A stretch of DNA of 64,000 nt. Origin: CBDBKE01 sp965218055. Lineage in GTDB: Bacteria; Acidobacteriota; Terriglobia; JAJPHL01; JAPKYU01. Each line of letters starts with the position of its first letter. Within the stretch, counting starts at the first letter, position 1. The notes beneath the pieces are model-generated. The model had not been told where the DNA came from. It saw nothing but the letters and a program-made list of their open reading frames with translations, and did no database searches. Both the position numbers and the translations under genes were made by a program. Where the stretch lies: positions 868,001 to 932,000 of the forward strand of contig CBDCKA010000002.1 in NCBI GenBank assembly GCA_965218055.1, read 5' to 3'. Positions 35,748 to 42,745 of this stretch are shown one piece after another.

Positions 35748-36245
35748 TTAAGCGGGAGGAGTATTGATGGCCAAATCTTCGGCGTATTGCGACGGTCCGA
35801 TTCCCCGATAGCCCGTGTAGATTGTGGCTCTACAGGAAGGGCAAGCCATTAATATCCAGCCATCCTTCTTGCTAGGATTGAGAATCACTTTTCTTTTGTT
35901 GTGAAAACAATTGGAACACAGGAAATGAGGGTTTTCCCCTTCGGAAGCCGATCTCTTCAAGGCGTACACTTGAGCGGAGCCTTCCCAGGGGCAAACGAGC
36001 GAATAGCGGCTTTCTTGATCACCCCATTCATTGGCCGCTCTTAGCTGCTCTTCAAGTGTCCTAACTTTCTCCTGCAGTTCTAACTTAGCTGTTGTCGCTG
36101 ACACGGCCGAATTTTGAGCCTCCATTAGCGCGCTCTGAAGTTTAGTCACTTTGTCCTGGATCTCCGTCGTAGACTTGATCTTAAGAATACTCTTCGATAT
36201 ATCGATCGCGGCTTTTAAGCTCGTTATCGGATCCATATATTTCAT
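35748..36245 (-). CDS. Coiled-coil plus zinc-ribbon hypothetical protein
   Basis: 165 residues from MKYMDPITSLKAAIDISKSI. Residues 20-75 are coiled coil (LQSALMEAQNSAVSATTAKL, then ELQEKVRTLEEQLRAAN). The C-terminal half carries CSNC and CPSC, about 27 residues apart, the spacing of a zinc ribbon. The family is unnamed; similar small proteins occur on mobile elements. AT-richer than the chromosome. The frame stays open upstream through the repA remnant, but MKYMD is the plausible start. Confidence 0.6.
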   Translation of the reverse strand: MKYMDPITSLKAAIDISKSILKIKSTTEIQDKVTKLQSALMEAQNSAVSATTAKLELQEKVRTLEEQLRAANEWGDQESRYSLVCPWEGSAQVYALKRSASEGENPHFLCSNCFHNKRKVILNPSKKDGWILMACPSCRATIYTGYRGIGPSQYAEDLAINTPPA

Positions 36246-36593
36246 CAGTATAGCGACGCGCCGGGGGAGCGCTGCGGGGGCCTGCCCGCGTAGTTCAACT
36301 CCGGCCAGGCGATCTTGATCTTCTTTAACTCTCGGAGAACCTTGTATCGGAAGTTCTGGACGGTTTGGTTTTCGCTGGCCTTGGCCGGGTGCGCTCCGAA
36401 CTGCTGGTATACCTGACGCCAGGTGACTCGTTGCGGAGCACGAAGCGAAAAGGTCCGGTAGGTCAGCCATAGGTACAGGTCGAGGCCCAGGGAGCAACGC
36501 CAGGAGCAGGCGCGGCAGATTGCCGAAAGGGAGCTTGTTGTCCCCACCGGCAATCATGATGAGCTTGTAAGGGCCGTTAAGAATCTCATCTAC
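36246..36593 (-). pseudogene. repA: Plasmid replication initiator RepA remnant with internal deletion
   Basis: Two pieces of a RepA-type (PF04796-like) initiator lie in different frames. The first, from about 36593, reads NGPYKLIMIAGGDNKLPFGN then LPRLLLALLPG, which matches the N-terminal half. The second, on the next frame, reads LGLDLYLWLTYRTFSLRAPQ then VTWRQVYQQFGAHP and FRYKVLRELKKIKIAWPE, the C-terminal winged-helix part. The roughly 100 or more residues that normally separate these blocks are missing at about 36500, and the extreme N-terminus is absent. Plasmid RepA proteins of this type start replication from iterons; this one cannot. Confidence 0.72.
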
Positions 36594-36775
36594 TTGTCCT
36601 CAAGGTCGACCGGAATTTCATGGACGGCCCACGCCATTTTTGCACTGGGTTGATTCAAGTCGTCGGCTATGATTTGCGGCGGGTGTAGATTTTGGTCCTC
36701 AAAGATAGACGCTTGATAGATATTCACGTGGCCTTCATTGTTGGTTTTAATCGTGCCCCTAACCTTCCAACTCAT
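36590..36775 (-). CDS. Small hypothetical protein (61 aa)
   Basis: A good start at 36775 with AGGAGGGTAGTT before the ATG. The product (MSWKVRGTIKTNNEGHVNIY and onward to VHEIPVDLEDK) has no recognised domain. It ends just before the repA remnant and follows the next gene by 10 nt, in an operon-like run on the minus strand. Confidence 0.55.
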   Translation of the reverse strand: MSWKVRGTIKTNNEGHVNIYQASIFEDQNLHPPQIIADDLNQPSAKMAWAVHEIPVDLEDK

Positions 36776-36785
36776 AACTACCCTC

Positions 36786-36971
36786 CTATCCCGTAATCCT
36801 GAATGAACGCCGGAGCTCGTCCGTTCGTCGGTGCGCTCGTGCCGCTCGCCAGGCAGTACGAGCCTGGTGAAGTGATGCCTCGCCCTGGCGCGAGGCTTCG
36901 CGGAGCGCCTGGACGGGGCCGCCCATACCGGAGAGGGCATCACCGATCGGAACCAATCCGTTTTTGCTCAT
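36786..36971 (-). CDS. Small basic hypothetical protein (61 aa)
   Basis: MSKNGLVPIGDALSGMGGPV, then a Gln/Arg/Ala-rich helix (REASRQGEASLHQARTAWRA). Its ATG overlaps the stop of the upstream gene by 4 bp (ATGA), so the two are translationally coupled. Function unknown; plasmid-like context. Confidence 0.5.
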   Translation of the reverse strand: MSKNGLVPIGDALSGMGGPVQALREASRQGEASLHQARTAWRAARAHRRTDELRRSFRITG

Positions 36972-37587
36972 GAGGCGACGCGGTACTCCCAGGGATACGT
37001 TTGGTTACAGCTCTCACAGAACACTTGGCCTAAAGCATCAGTCACGTCTTCTCCGTTCTCTGGCGCGTCGGGCATTGGTCGCAACGGCGAGTCTAGAACC
37101 TCAACGCTTCCGCTTGCGATCTGATCGTTGTGCGCTTCTTGAACCTTTCTTGAGGCGTCTACGAGCACTGTTCGGACCATTCGGTTTTCCTTTCGTGGCG
37201 CGCCGTTCGGCCGCTGGCGGGCTCGTATTAGTTCTTCGCGCCGTTCGGCCGCGCACCGTAGCTCAGAGTCAATATAGGCTTTCACCCGTTCAAGGGGTAG
37301 GTGTTGGACGGCTCGCTCGAATTCGCTCTCAAGGTGACGTTGAATTGTTTCCAAGCGCACACCCGGCCCGGACAACCGCCGGTCGTGCGGACTTTCAACC
37401 TCGAACGTCAAGCGGTTGTACGCGACTATACTGATCGCGTCTGCGAGTTCTTCGAGCTTTCCCGGTGCCGAGTATCGCGCGCCGGCGCTCTGCTCGGCTG
37501 CTAACTTTTCAACCTTGCGCCGTGCTCGAAAGCGGCGCTGGCGTTCGGCGGTGCCTTCGAGTCAGTCAACTTCGGAGTCTTTGCCAT
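36968..37587 (-). pseudogene. Plasmid-type hypothetical gene, frameshifted near its start
   Basis: The ATG at 37587 begins MAKTPKLTDSKAPP. After about 37545 the coding-like sequence continues in another frame as AERQRRFRARRKVEKLAAEQ, a motif common at the N-termini of plasmid and phage proteins. It then reads YSAPGKLEELADAISIVAYN and runs to 36968. Only a TTG at 37411 would start the intact 147-residue part, which has a CESC pair near its C-terminus. Loss of one frame may be a real mutation or a sequence error in CACCGCCGAACG. Function unknown. Confidence 0.5.
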
Positions 37588-37590
37588 AAC

Positions 37591-37851
37591 GCGCGTTACT
37601 CGTTACAAGCATACGCTCAGGCTGACGGTGTTGTGCCGGTTTTTACCGGGGCGTGTGATTTGGACCCGCACGATGATCGGCTGGCCGACGAGCTGCGCGC
37701 GGTGCATGGCGGGCCACCCGTCGGGGAGTGTGAAGCGGCCGAACCGAAGCGCGAGCTTGTCAAGCGGTTGGGCCGGTCGCCGGATCGGCTTGACGCGGCG
37801 CTACTCGCGCTGTACGCGCCCTTCCCCGGGCGCATGGTCAGGTTTGGGTAG
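37591..37851 (+). pseudogene. Phage terminase large-subunit-like C-terminal fragment
   Basis: The plus-strand frame reads DGVVPVFTGACDLDPHDDRL then AEPKRELVKRLGRSPDRLDA and ALLALYAPFPG. The KRLGRSPDxxDALLLAL pattern is typical for the last part of terminase large subunits. No ATPase or upstream nuclease motifs are present, and the frame runs back into the divergent gene, so this is only a tail fragment. Confidence 0.45.
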
Positions 37852-37856
37852 TCTCT

Positions 37857-37882
37857 CAGATACTCAGATACTTACAGATACT
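37857..37882. repeat. Three CAGATACT direct repeats at the recombinase 3' end
   Basis: Units at 37857-37864, 37865-37872 and 37875-37882, spanning the recombinase stop codon. Short repeats beside a tyrosine recombinase gene can be arm-type binding sites, but this is only positional evidence. Confidence 0.35.
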
Positions 37883-38837
37883 TGGCAACGGCGCCGCGTT
37901 CGGCGGTGGCGCCCGCGCTGTAGTGGGCGACCATGCGCGACGTGCGCCAGTTCCCGGCTAGCATGACTTCGGTTGTCGAGGCGCCGCGCGCCGTCAGTTC
38001 GGACGCGAGCCCGACCCGGCCACTGTGCGCCGTCAAGCGCGCCTCGATGCCGGCGGCGTGGGCGGCAGCGGTGAACCGGCGCTGAATCTGCAACGGGGCC
38101 AACCCGACCACCCGATCCGTGGGTGCGGCGTCGGGACTGGCGGCGCGGACGGTGCGGATCGCTTTCGCGGCGCCGTTCTTCAGATACCGCACGTCGGCGG
38201 TGTCCCCCTCTTGATTCGTTTTCGAGGTACGCACGGTGATAAGCACGCCGTCGCCGTCGCTGGCGTCGGCCACGTCCCGCCATTCAAGCGCGCTCACTTC
38301 GGCGCGGCGCAACCCGCCCATGAACAGCAATCCGGCGATCACGGCGTCCGTGCGGCCCCGGCGTTGCGCCGTGGTGGGGGATTCGACGCCCCGGCCGTCG
38401 GTGCGGGGCCGTTCGGCGGTGGCGAGAATCGCGGCGAGCCCGTCCGCGCGCAGCGGGGCGGCCTGGCCCCGGCCCCGGTCGGCGGCCGTGCGACGGTAGC
38501 CGCCCAACACGCGGGCGGTCGCTTCCCCGGCGGGGTCCGGCTGTCCGGCGAGCTTGGCCCGAAACCGGACGGCGGCGACGGCGAGGGCGGCGGTTGCGGG
38601 CGCGCGGCCCGCCTCGAAGAGCTCGCTGAGGTAGAGGCACAGCGCGGTGTCGTCAATCGGGGCGTTCCCCCGCCATGCGTCCAGGCGCGCCAGCGCGCCG
38701 GCGTAGGCCCGTCGGGTATTAACGCTGATTGAGGCGTCAACGAGTTTACGGGTGGTCGGCGTGGCGACGGCCAGCGGCCCCGCCACGGCGGGGCGGCGTG
38801 CTATCGCGGTCGGTTCGGTCGGTGTAGTATGAAGCAT
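37872..38837 (-). CDS. Tyrosine recombinase / integrase
   Basis: 321 residues. The SAM-like N-terminal DNA-binding domain starts SVNTRRAYAGALARLDAWRG. The catalytic domain has R177 (GGLRRAEVSALEW), K206 (TSKTNQEG), H271 and R274 (TAHSGRVGLASEL), W297 (GNWRTSRMVAHY) and the nucleophile Y306. All catalytic positions are present, so it may be active. Very high GC. It would cut and join att, res or dif-like sites. The start codon lies 3 bp from the truncated left end of the second IS copy, so the native promoter may have been lost. Confidence 0.9.
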   Translation of the reverse strand: MLHTTPTEPTAIARRPAVAGPLAVATPTTRKLVDASISVNTRRAYAGALARLDAWRGNAPIDDTALCLYLSELFEAGRAPATAALAVAAVRFRAKLAGQPDPAGEATARVLGGYRRTAADRGRGQAAPLRADGLAAILATAERPRTDGRGVESPTTAQRRGRTDAVIAGLLFMGGLRRAEVSALEWRDVADASDGDGVLITVRTSKTNQEGDTADVRYLKNGAAKAIRTVRAASPDAAPTDRVVGLAPLQIQRRFTAAAHAAGIEARLTAHSGRVGLASELTARGASTTEVMLAGNWRTSRMVAHYSAGATAERGAVAKYL

Positions 38838-38864
38838 AATGGGAATTAACTACCCTGGTGTCAT

Positions 38865-39125
38865 ATGAACAAAAAACATCATCGTATTGCAGCTGACGTA
38901 AAAGCCGATATCCTACGCCGCGTCAAGGAAGAAGGCATCTCGGTGGCCCAGGCCGCCAAGGATCACGGTATTTCTGAAGGGAGCATCTATGGTTGGATGG
39001 TAAAAGGAGCAACCGGTGCCCCGTCCTGGGCGGAGTTCTCCCGACTTCAGAAGCAGAACAGAGAACTCCTGGAACTCGTGGGCGAGATCACGCTCAAGCT
39101 CTCCATGACTCAAAAAAACAATTGA
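38865..39125 (+). CDS. IS3-family OrfA (copy 2)
   Basis: Identical in sequence to the OrfA of the first copy: an 86-residue HTH/leucine-zipper protein ending at the same A-AAA-AAC slippery site (39112-39119). Confidence 0.92.
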   Translation: MNKKHHRIAADVKADILRRVKEEGISVAQAAKDHGISEGSIYGWMVKGATGAPSWAEFSRLQKQNRELLELVGEITLKLSMTQKNN

Positions 39126-39910
39126 GCGAAGGAAGAAACAAATCAGCGCTTGCCCGAGCCCTTGGCATATCCCGCGCGAGCCTGTATTACGTCCCAAGAA
39201 TGAAGGAGAAGGACTGGCGCCTCAAGGTCCGCCTGGAAGAAGAGCTGCAGATCCATCCCTCCTACGGCTCCCGGCGAATTGCTACGGCACTGGGACTCTG
39301 CCGCCAGCGGGCGCAGAGGGTCATGCGTCTGTTTGGCATCAAGCCCTACCGCAGGAGAGGCAAAAAATGGAGAAAATCCAAGGTTTCCCGGACCTATCCC
39401 AACCTCCTGCTCGCGCTCATGCCCGCATATGCAAACCACATCTGGGCAGCGGACTTCACCGAGTTCGTGCAGCACGGAAAGAAGGTCTATGTGGCGACCG
39501 TGATCGATCTCTACACCCGCCGGATCCTGGGAATCCAGGTTACGGTGAGAAAGGGAGCCGCGCTCACCATTCAGGCGCTTTCCAACGCCCTGCTCCATCA
39601 TCCGCGCCCGGATCTATTCCACTCCGACAACGGGAGGGAGTATGACGCGATGGCGTTCACTGAAATCCTTGATGGATGCGGCATCGTGATTTCACGGAGC
39701 CGCCCGGGGTGCCCTTGGGAGAACGGATACCAGGAATCGTTCTACGACAAATTCAAGGTTGACCTGGGAGATCCGAACCGCTTCAAAACACTGGGGGAGC
39801 TAGTGGCGGAGATCTACCGCACCCTGTGGGACTACAACAACACGCGGATTCACTCCGCGCTCAACATGCCGCCTGTGGTATTCGCCAAACGGTATGCGTT
39901 AGTCGCGTAA
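38993..39910 (+). CDS. IS3-family OrfB, DDE integrase domain (copy 2)
   Basis: Open and catalytically complete, with D, D and E in ADFTEF, HSDNGREYD and ENGYQES. It differs from copy 1 by five residues: K for R (RRGKKW), A for T (WAADF), T for A (QVTVRK), D for G (PDLFHS) and H for R (RIHSAL). All five are single transitions and none is silent. Confidence 0.93.
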   Translation: MDGKRSNRCPVLGGVLPTSEAEQRTPGTRGRDHAQALHDSKKQLSEGRNKSALARALGISRASLYYVPRMKEKDWRLKVRLEEELQIHPSYGSRRIATALGLCRQRAQRVMRLFGIKPYRRRGKKWRKSKVSRTYPNLLLALMPAYANHIWAADFTEFVQHGKKVYVATVIDLYTRRILGIQVTVRKGAALTIQALSNALLHHPRPDLFHSDNGREYDAMAFTEILDGCGIVISRSRPGCPWENGYQESFYDKFKVDLGDPNRFKTLGELVAEIYRTLWDYNNTRIHSALNMPPVVFAKRYALVA

Positions 39911-40093
39911 AAAACTCTCAGAATCAGTGTCTAAAGAAATCAGTCCTTGACATTCGAAGAAGATGTCTTATGTAAGAAAAGTGGAAGTGGGTGACCAGGT
40001 TCTTTACGTCGGTGCTGGCATCTATCTTGACTGAGCGACGACTCACATGCCTGCGCTTGTGTTCCTTCCACCCAACGCCCTCCGCTCCTCGCC

Positions 40094-40113
40094 CTCTCCC
40101 CGTTTGGGGAGAG
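40094..40113 (-). terminator. Hairpin after parB
   Basis: CTCTCCCC-GTTT-GGGGAGAG: perfect 8-bp stem, 4-nt loop, just downstream of the parB stop. No T-tract, so factor-dependent or REP-like. Confidence 0.45.
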
Positions 40114-40116
40114 TAG

Positions 40117-40138
40117 TACTACTTATGTAGTATTACAT
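40117..40138. repeat. 22-bp palindromic motif, copy in the parB 3' end
   Basis: TACTAC-TTAT-GTAGTATTACAT. The same motif with a different loop recurs inside mnmG (44200-44221). Here it encodes the last residues of ParB and its stop. Confidence 0.7.
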
Positions 40139-41069
40139 CGTAGAGGCCCACCAACTGCTCAGCCGAGTGGTACTCAATCACGAGAGTCCCTTTGTTTGGT
40201 GTTCCTGACAGGCGCACCCGGGTGCCCAGCGCGCGTTCCATCTCCAGCAATGCCGCGCGCGTATTCGCATCCCACTGCTGCTTTCCTCCCTGTTTCTTGG
40301 CCGAACGAGCACCGCCGCTTTTCGAGACCTGCGCGACGAGCTTTTCCGTAGCCCGCACCGAGACGTCGCGGGTGACGATCTGGGATGCTAGCAAGCGCTG
40401 GTCATCAGCCGAGGGCAACGCCAGCAGGGCCTTGGCGTGGCCCACCGAAAGCTTGCCATCCGCCAGCAGTTGCTGCACGTCGGCGGGAAGCCTCAGCAGG
40501 CGGAGCAGGTTGGTGATCGTGGCGCGATCCTTGCCGGTGCGCCGGGCCACCTCTTCATGCGTCAGGCCGAACTCACGAGTGAGGCGCTCGAAGGCCGAAG
40601 CAGCTTCGAGGGGATTCAGGTCTTCGCGCTGCAGGTTTTCGATGAGGGCCAGCTCCAGCGACTGGTCCTTGCGGACTTCCTGCACCAGCGCCGGCACCGT
40701 GTGCAGTCCCGCCAGTTGAGCGGCGCGCCAGCGGCGCTCGCCGGCCACCAACTGAAACCTGCCGCCAGCGCCCGGCCCGGCGACGGGAGTGACGATGATG
40801 GGCTGCAGCAGACCGTGGGCGCGAATGGATCCCGCCAGCTCCTCAAGGCTCTCTTTCGGGAACTTCTTACGTGGCTGGTTGGGGTTGGGCGCGATGAGCT
40901 CCACAGGGATCTGGCGCAGGCTGGGTGTCGCGCCGTCTGTGGGGGTTGGGACGGGTATCGGGGGTGGCGGCGAGCTGATCGCTGTGCGCGATTCTAGCAG
41001 CGCCCCCAACCCGCGTCCCAGTACCTTACGCCGTTGCCGATCGTTGGCCGTCAATTCCGGGTTGCTCAT
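40119..41069 (-). CDS. parB: Chromosome partitioning protein ParB
   Basis: 316 residues from the ATG at 41069 (GGAG 10 nt upstream). The much longer open frame upstream is in the parA antisense-free overlap and not conserved. Blocks: VLGRGLGALLE, IPVELIAPNPNQPRKKFPKE, GERRWRAAQLAGLHTVPALV (CTP-binding region) and the parS-recognition helix EVARRTGKDRATITNLLRLL. It loads at parS, slides as a CTP-dependent clamp and recruits ParA and SMC. It overlaps parA by 44 bp. Confidence 0.95.
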   Translation of the reverse strand: MSNPELTANDRQRRKVLGRGLGALLESRTAISSPPPPIPVPTPTDGATPSLRQIPVELIAPNPNQPRKKFPKESLEELAGSIRAHGLLQPIIVTPVAGPGAGGRFQLVAGERRWRAAQLAGLHTVPALVQEVRKDQSLELALIENLQREDLNPLEAASAFERLTREFGLTHEEVARRTGKDRATITNLLRLLRLPADVQQLLADGKLSVGHAKALLALPSADDQRLLASQIVTRDVSVRATEKLVAQVSKSGGARSAKKQGGKQQWDANTRAALLEMERALGTRVRLSGTPNKGTLVIEYHSAEQLVGLYDVILHK

Positions 41070-41823
41070 GGGTGATGATCTCCTTTGCCAGGCGAATGTA
41101 GCTTTCCGCTCCACGAGAGCGGACGTCGTAGAGCAGGGCGGGCTTTCCGAAGCTCGGAGCTTCGGCCAACCGCACATTGCGCGGGATAACCGTAGTGAAA
41201 ATCTTCTCGCCGAAGTATCCACGAAGCTCCTCGGCCACTTGCCGCGCGAGGTTGGTGCGCTCGTCATACATGGTGAGCAGCACTCCCTCGAGCGCCAGCG
41301 CGGGGTTGAAGGCCTGCCGGACGCGGTCCACCGTATCCAGCAGCTCGGCAACACCCTCCAGCGCGAAGTACTCGCACTGCATCGGTACCAGCACCGTGTC
41401 GGCCGCTACCAGCGCATTCAGCGTCAGCAGGTCCAAGGCCGGCGGGCAGTCAATCAGGATGTAGCGGTATTCGGAGCGCAGCGGCGAAAGCAGCTCAGTC
41501 AGACGGCGCTCCCGGCTTTCGTCGCTGACCAGCTCCAAGCGGGCGCCGACCAGGTTCTTGTCGGCCGGCAGCAGCCACAGGCCCTCAAGTTCAGTCCCCC
41601 GCACCAGTTCGCGGGACGAAGCTTCCCCGAGCAGTGCATTGTAGAGGGTGCGCCGCTGGTGGTCCTTGCGAAAGCCCAACCCGCCGGTGGTGTTGGCCTG
41701 AGGGTCGCAGTCCACCAGCAGGACGCGGCACTCGGCGGCAGCCAGCGAGGCGGCCAGGTTGATGGCGGTGGTGGTCTTGCCGACACCGCCTTTTTGGTTG
41801 GCAATCGCGATAATGCGTCCCAT
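41026..41823 (-). CDS. parA: Chromosome partitioning ATPase ParA (Soj)
   Basis: 265 residues. Deviant Walker A with KGGVGKTTTAINLAASL near the N-terminus, DCDPQANTT (A'), and ILIDCPPALDLLTLNAL (Walker B). The ATP-bound dimer binds DNA and its hydrolysis is stimulated by ParB. Start at 41823. The gene is in tandem with parB and downstream of rsmG; the two parS sites lie in its promoter region. Confidence 0.97.
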   Translation of the reverse strand: MGRIIAIANQKGGVGKTTTAINLAASLAAAECRVLLVDCDPQANTTGGLGFRKDHQRRTLYNALLGEASSRELVRGTELEGLWLLPADKNLVGARLELVSDESRERRLTELLSPLRSEYRYILIDCPPALDLLTLNALVAADTVLVPMQCEYFALEGVAELLDTVDRVRQAFNPALALEGVLLTMYDERTNLARQVAEELRGYFGEKIFTTVIPRNVRLAEAPSFGKPALLYDVRSRGAESYIRLAKEIITHEQPGIDGQRSATA

Positions 41824-41936
41824 GGAATCCTGACTTAAGCCAACCGCTAGATTAAATGTTTGAAACAGATCCCGTTACTAATGTAGCACCCGGTCAGGCC
41901 CACGGCAAGCAGCAACCTCGCCGCAACTTCAAATAA

Positions 41937-41952
41937 TGTTCCACGTGGAACC
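41937..41952. promoter_or_regulatory. parS site
   Basis: TGTTCCACGTGGAACC. The core GTTCCACGTGGAAC is a perfect 14-bp palindrome, close to the canonical GTTTCACGTGAAAC parS. It lies 114 bp upstream of parA. Confidence 0.85.
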
Positions 41953-41974
41953 TTACCGCAACCTCAAAACACAA

Positions 41975-41990
41975 TGTTCCACGTGGAACC
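41975..41990. promoter_or_regulatory. parS site (second copy)
   Basis: Same 16-bp sequence as the first, 38 bp away, ending at the rsmG stop. Both copies sit in a longer direct repeat (CCGCAAC-YTC ... AATGTTCC). Confidence 0.85.
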
Positions 41991-42656
41991 TCACCGCTCG
42001 GCGACCCGCCCCACAAGAATCACCCGCCGTTCCGAACCGGGCACTCGCACGGGCTCGCGCCAATCAAAACCGGTGAGCTTGCTGGCCCGATCGGCGGCGG
42101 CCGCTCCCAAGAACAGCGCTATCTGACCCTGGGGAAGCAGCAGCTGGCGCAGCAGAGGCAGCAGCGGTGCCGGCTGCCCCACGGCGCGCGGCGTAAGCCA
42201 GTGGGCCAATTCCCGGTCCGGACGGCGCGCCAGCTCCTCGGCCCGAGTGGCTTCGACGCGCACTCCTTCCAGGCCGGTCTCGCGAACTACCTCCTTCAGA
42301 AACGCGGCCTTCTTTTGCGAGGATTCCACCAAAACCAGACTCAGCTCCGGATGAGCGGACTTCAGCGGCAGCCCTGGAAATCCGGCTCCCGAGCCAACAT
42401 CGTAAAGCAACCCGGGCCCGAGTGACACGACTTTGGTCAGGAAGAGCGATTCGGCAAAGTGGCGGCGCAGAATTTGGCTGGGGTCGCGAATGCTGGTCAG
42501 ATTGACCCTGCGGTTCCAGCGAACCAGCAGTTGAAAATGGGTACGCAGCAGCGCCAGCCCCGCCTCGTCAAGGTGGACACCAAGCTCGGCCAGTATGGCG
42601 GGAAGCTGTCGCAGCGCGTCGGCTTCCGAGCCCGCAGGCGGTTGAGTGCGTGCCAT
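41991..42656 (-). CDS. rsmG: 16S rRNA (guanine527-N7)-methyltransferase RsmG
   Basis: 221 residues from the ATG at 42656 (an in-frame ATG at 42692 lies in the 17-bp repeats). The SAM-binding site is LLYDVGSGAGFPGLPLKSAH, then LVLVESSQKKAAFLKEVVRE. N-terminal NRRVNLTSIRDPSQILRRHF is the RsmG rRNA-recognition block. It methylates G527 in the 530 loop, relevant to streptomycin sensitivity. It lies between mnmG and parA on the same strand, the classical order. Confidence 0.94.
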   Translation of the reverse strand: MARTQPPAGSEADALRQLPAILAELGVHLDEAGLALLRTHFQLLVRWNRRVNLTSIRDPSQILRRHFAESLFLTKVVSLGPGLLYDVGSGAGFPGLPLKSAHPELSLVLVESSQKKAAFLKEVVRETGLEGVRVEATRAEELARRPDRELAHWLTPRAVGQPAPLLPLLRQLLLPQGQIALFLGAAAADRASKLTGFDWREPVRVPGSERRVILVGRVAER

Positions 42657-42674
42657 CGGCTTTGCCGCGCCTCG

Positions 42675-42745
42675 GACGTTCCAGATCGACATTCAGGCCA
42701 GGCGGACGTTCGGGCCAGGTCGACGTTCAAGCCAGGTGGACGTTT
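42675..42745. repeat. 17-bp tandem repeats at the mnmG-rsmG junction
   Basis: Units beginning GACGTTC or similar at 42688, 42705, 42722 and 42739, with a partial one at 42675. They encode the last residues of MnmG (NVHLA, stop) and fill the short gap to rsmG. Confidence 0.75.

Larger units (their letters stand above)
38840..39952 (+). mobile_element. IS3-family insertion sequence, second copy, left end truncated
   Basis: It is identical to the copy at 32519-33631 except for five single-base differences. The first 32 bp of the element, including the left terminal repeat, are missing, so it should not be mobile on its own. The right end (AGTCCTTGACA) is intact. It has the same orientation as the first copy. 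Confidence 0.9.

Noticed and set aside
32487..39952. A functional composite transposon
   Set aside because: The second IS lacks its left end and no target duplication is found; a plasmid integration or rearrangement fits better.
39963..40034. 23-codon frame (MSYVRKVEVGDQVLYVGAGI...) after the second IS
   Set aside because: Too short, no ribosome-binding site, not recognised; could be the tail of a lost gene.
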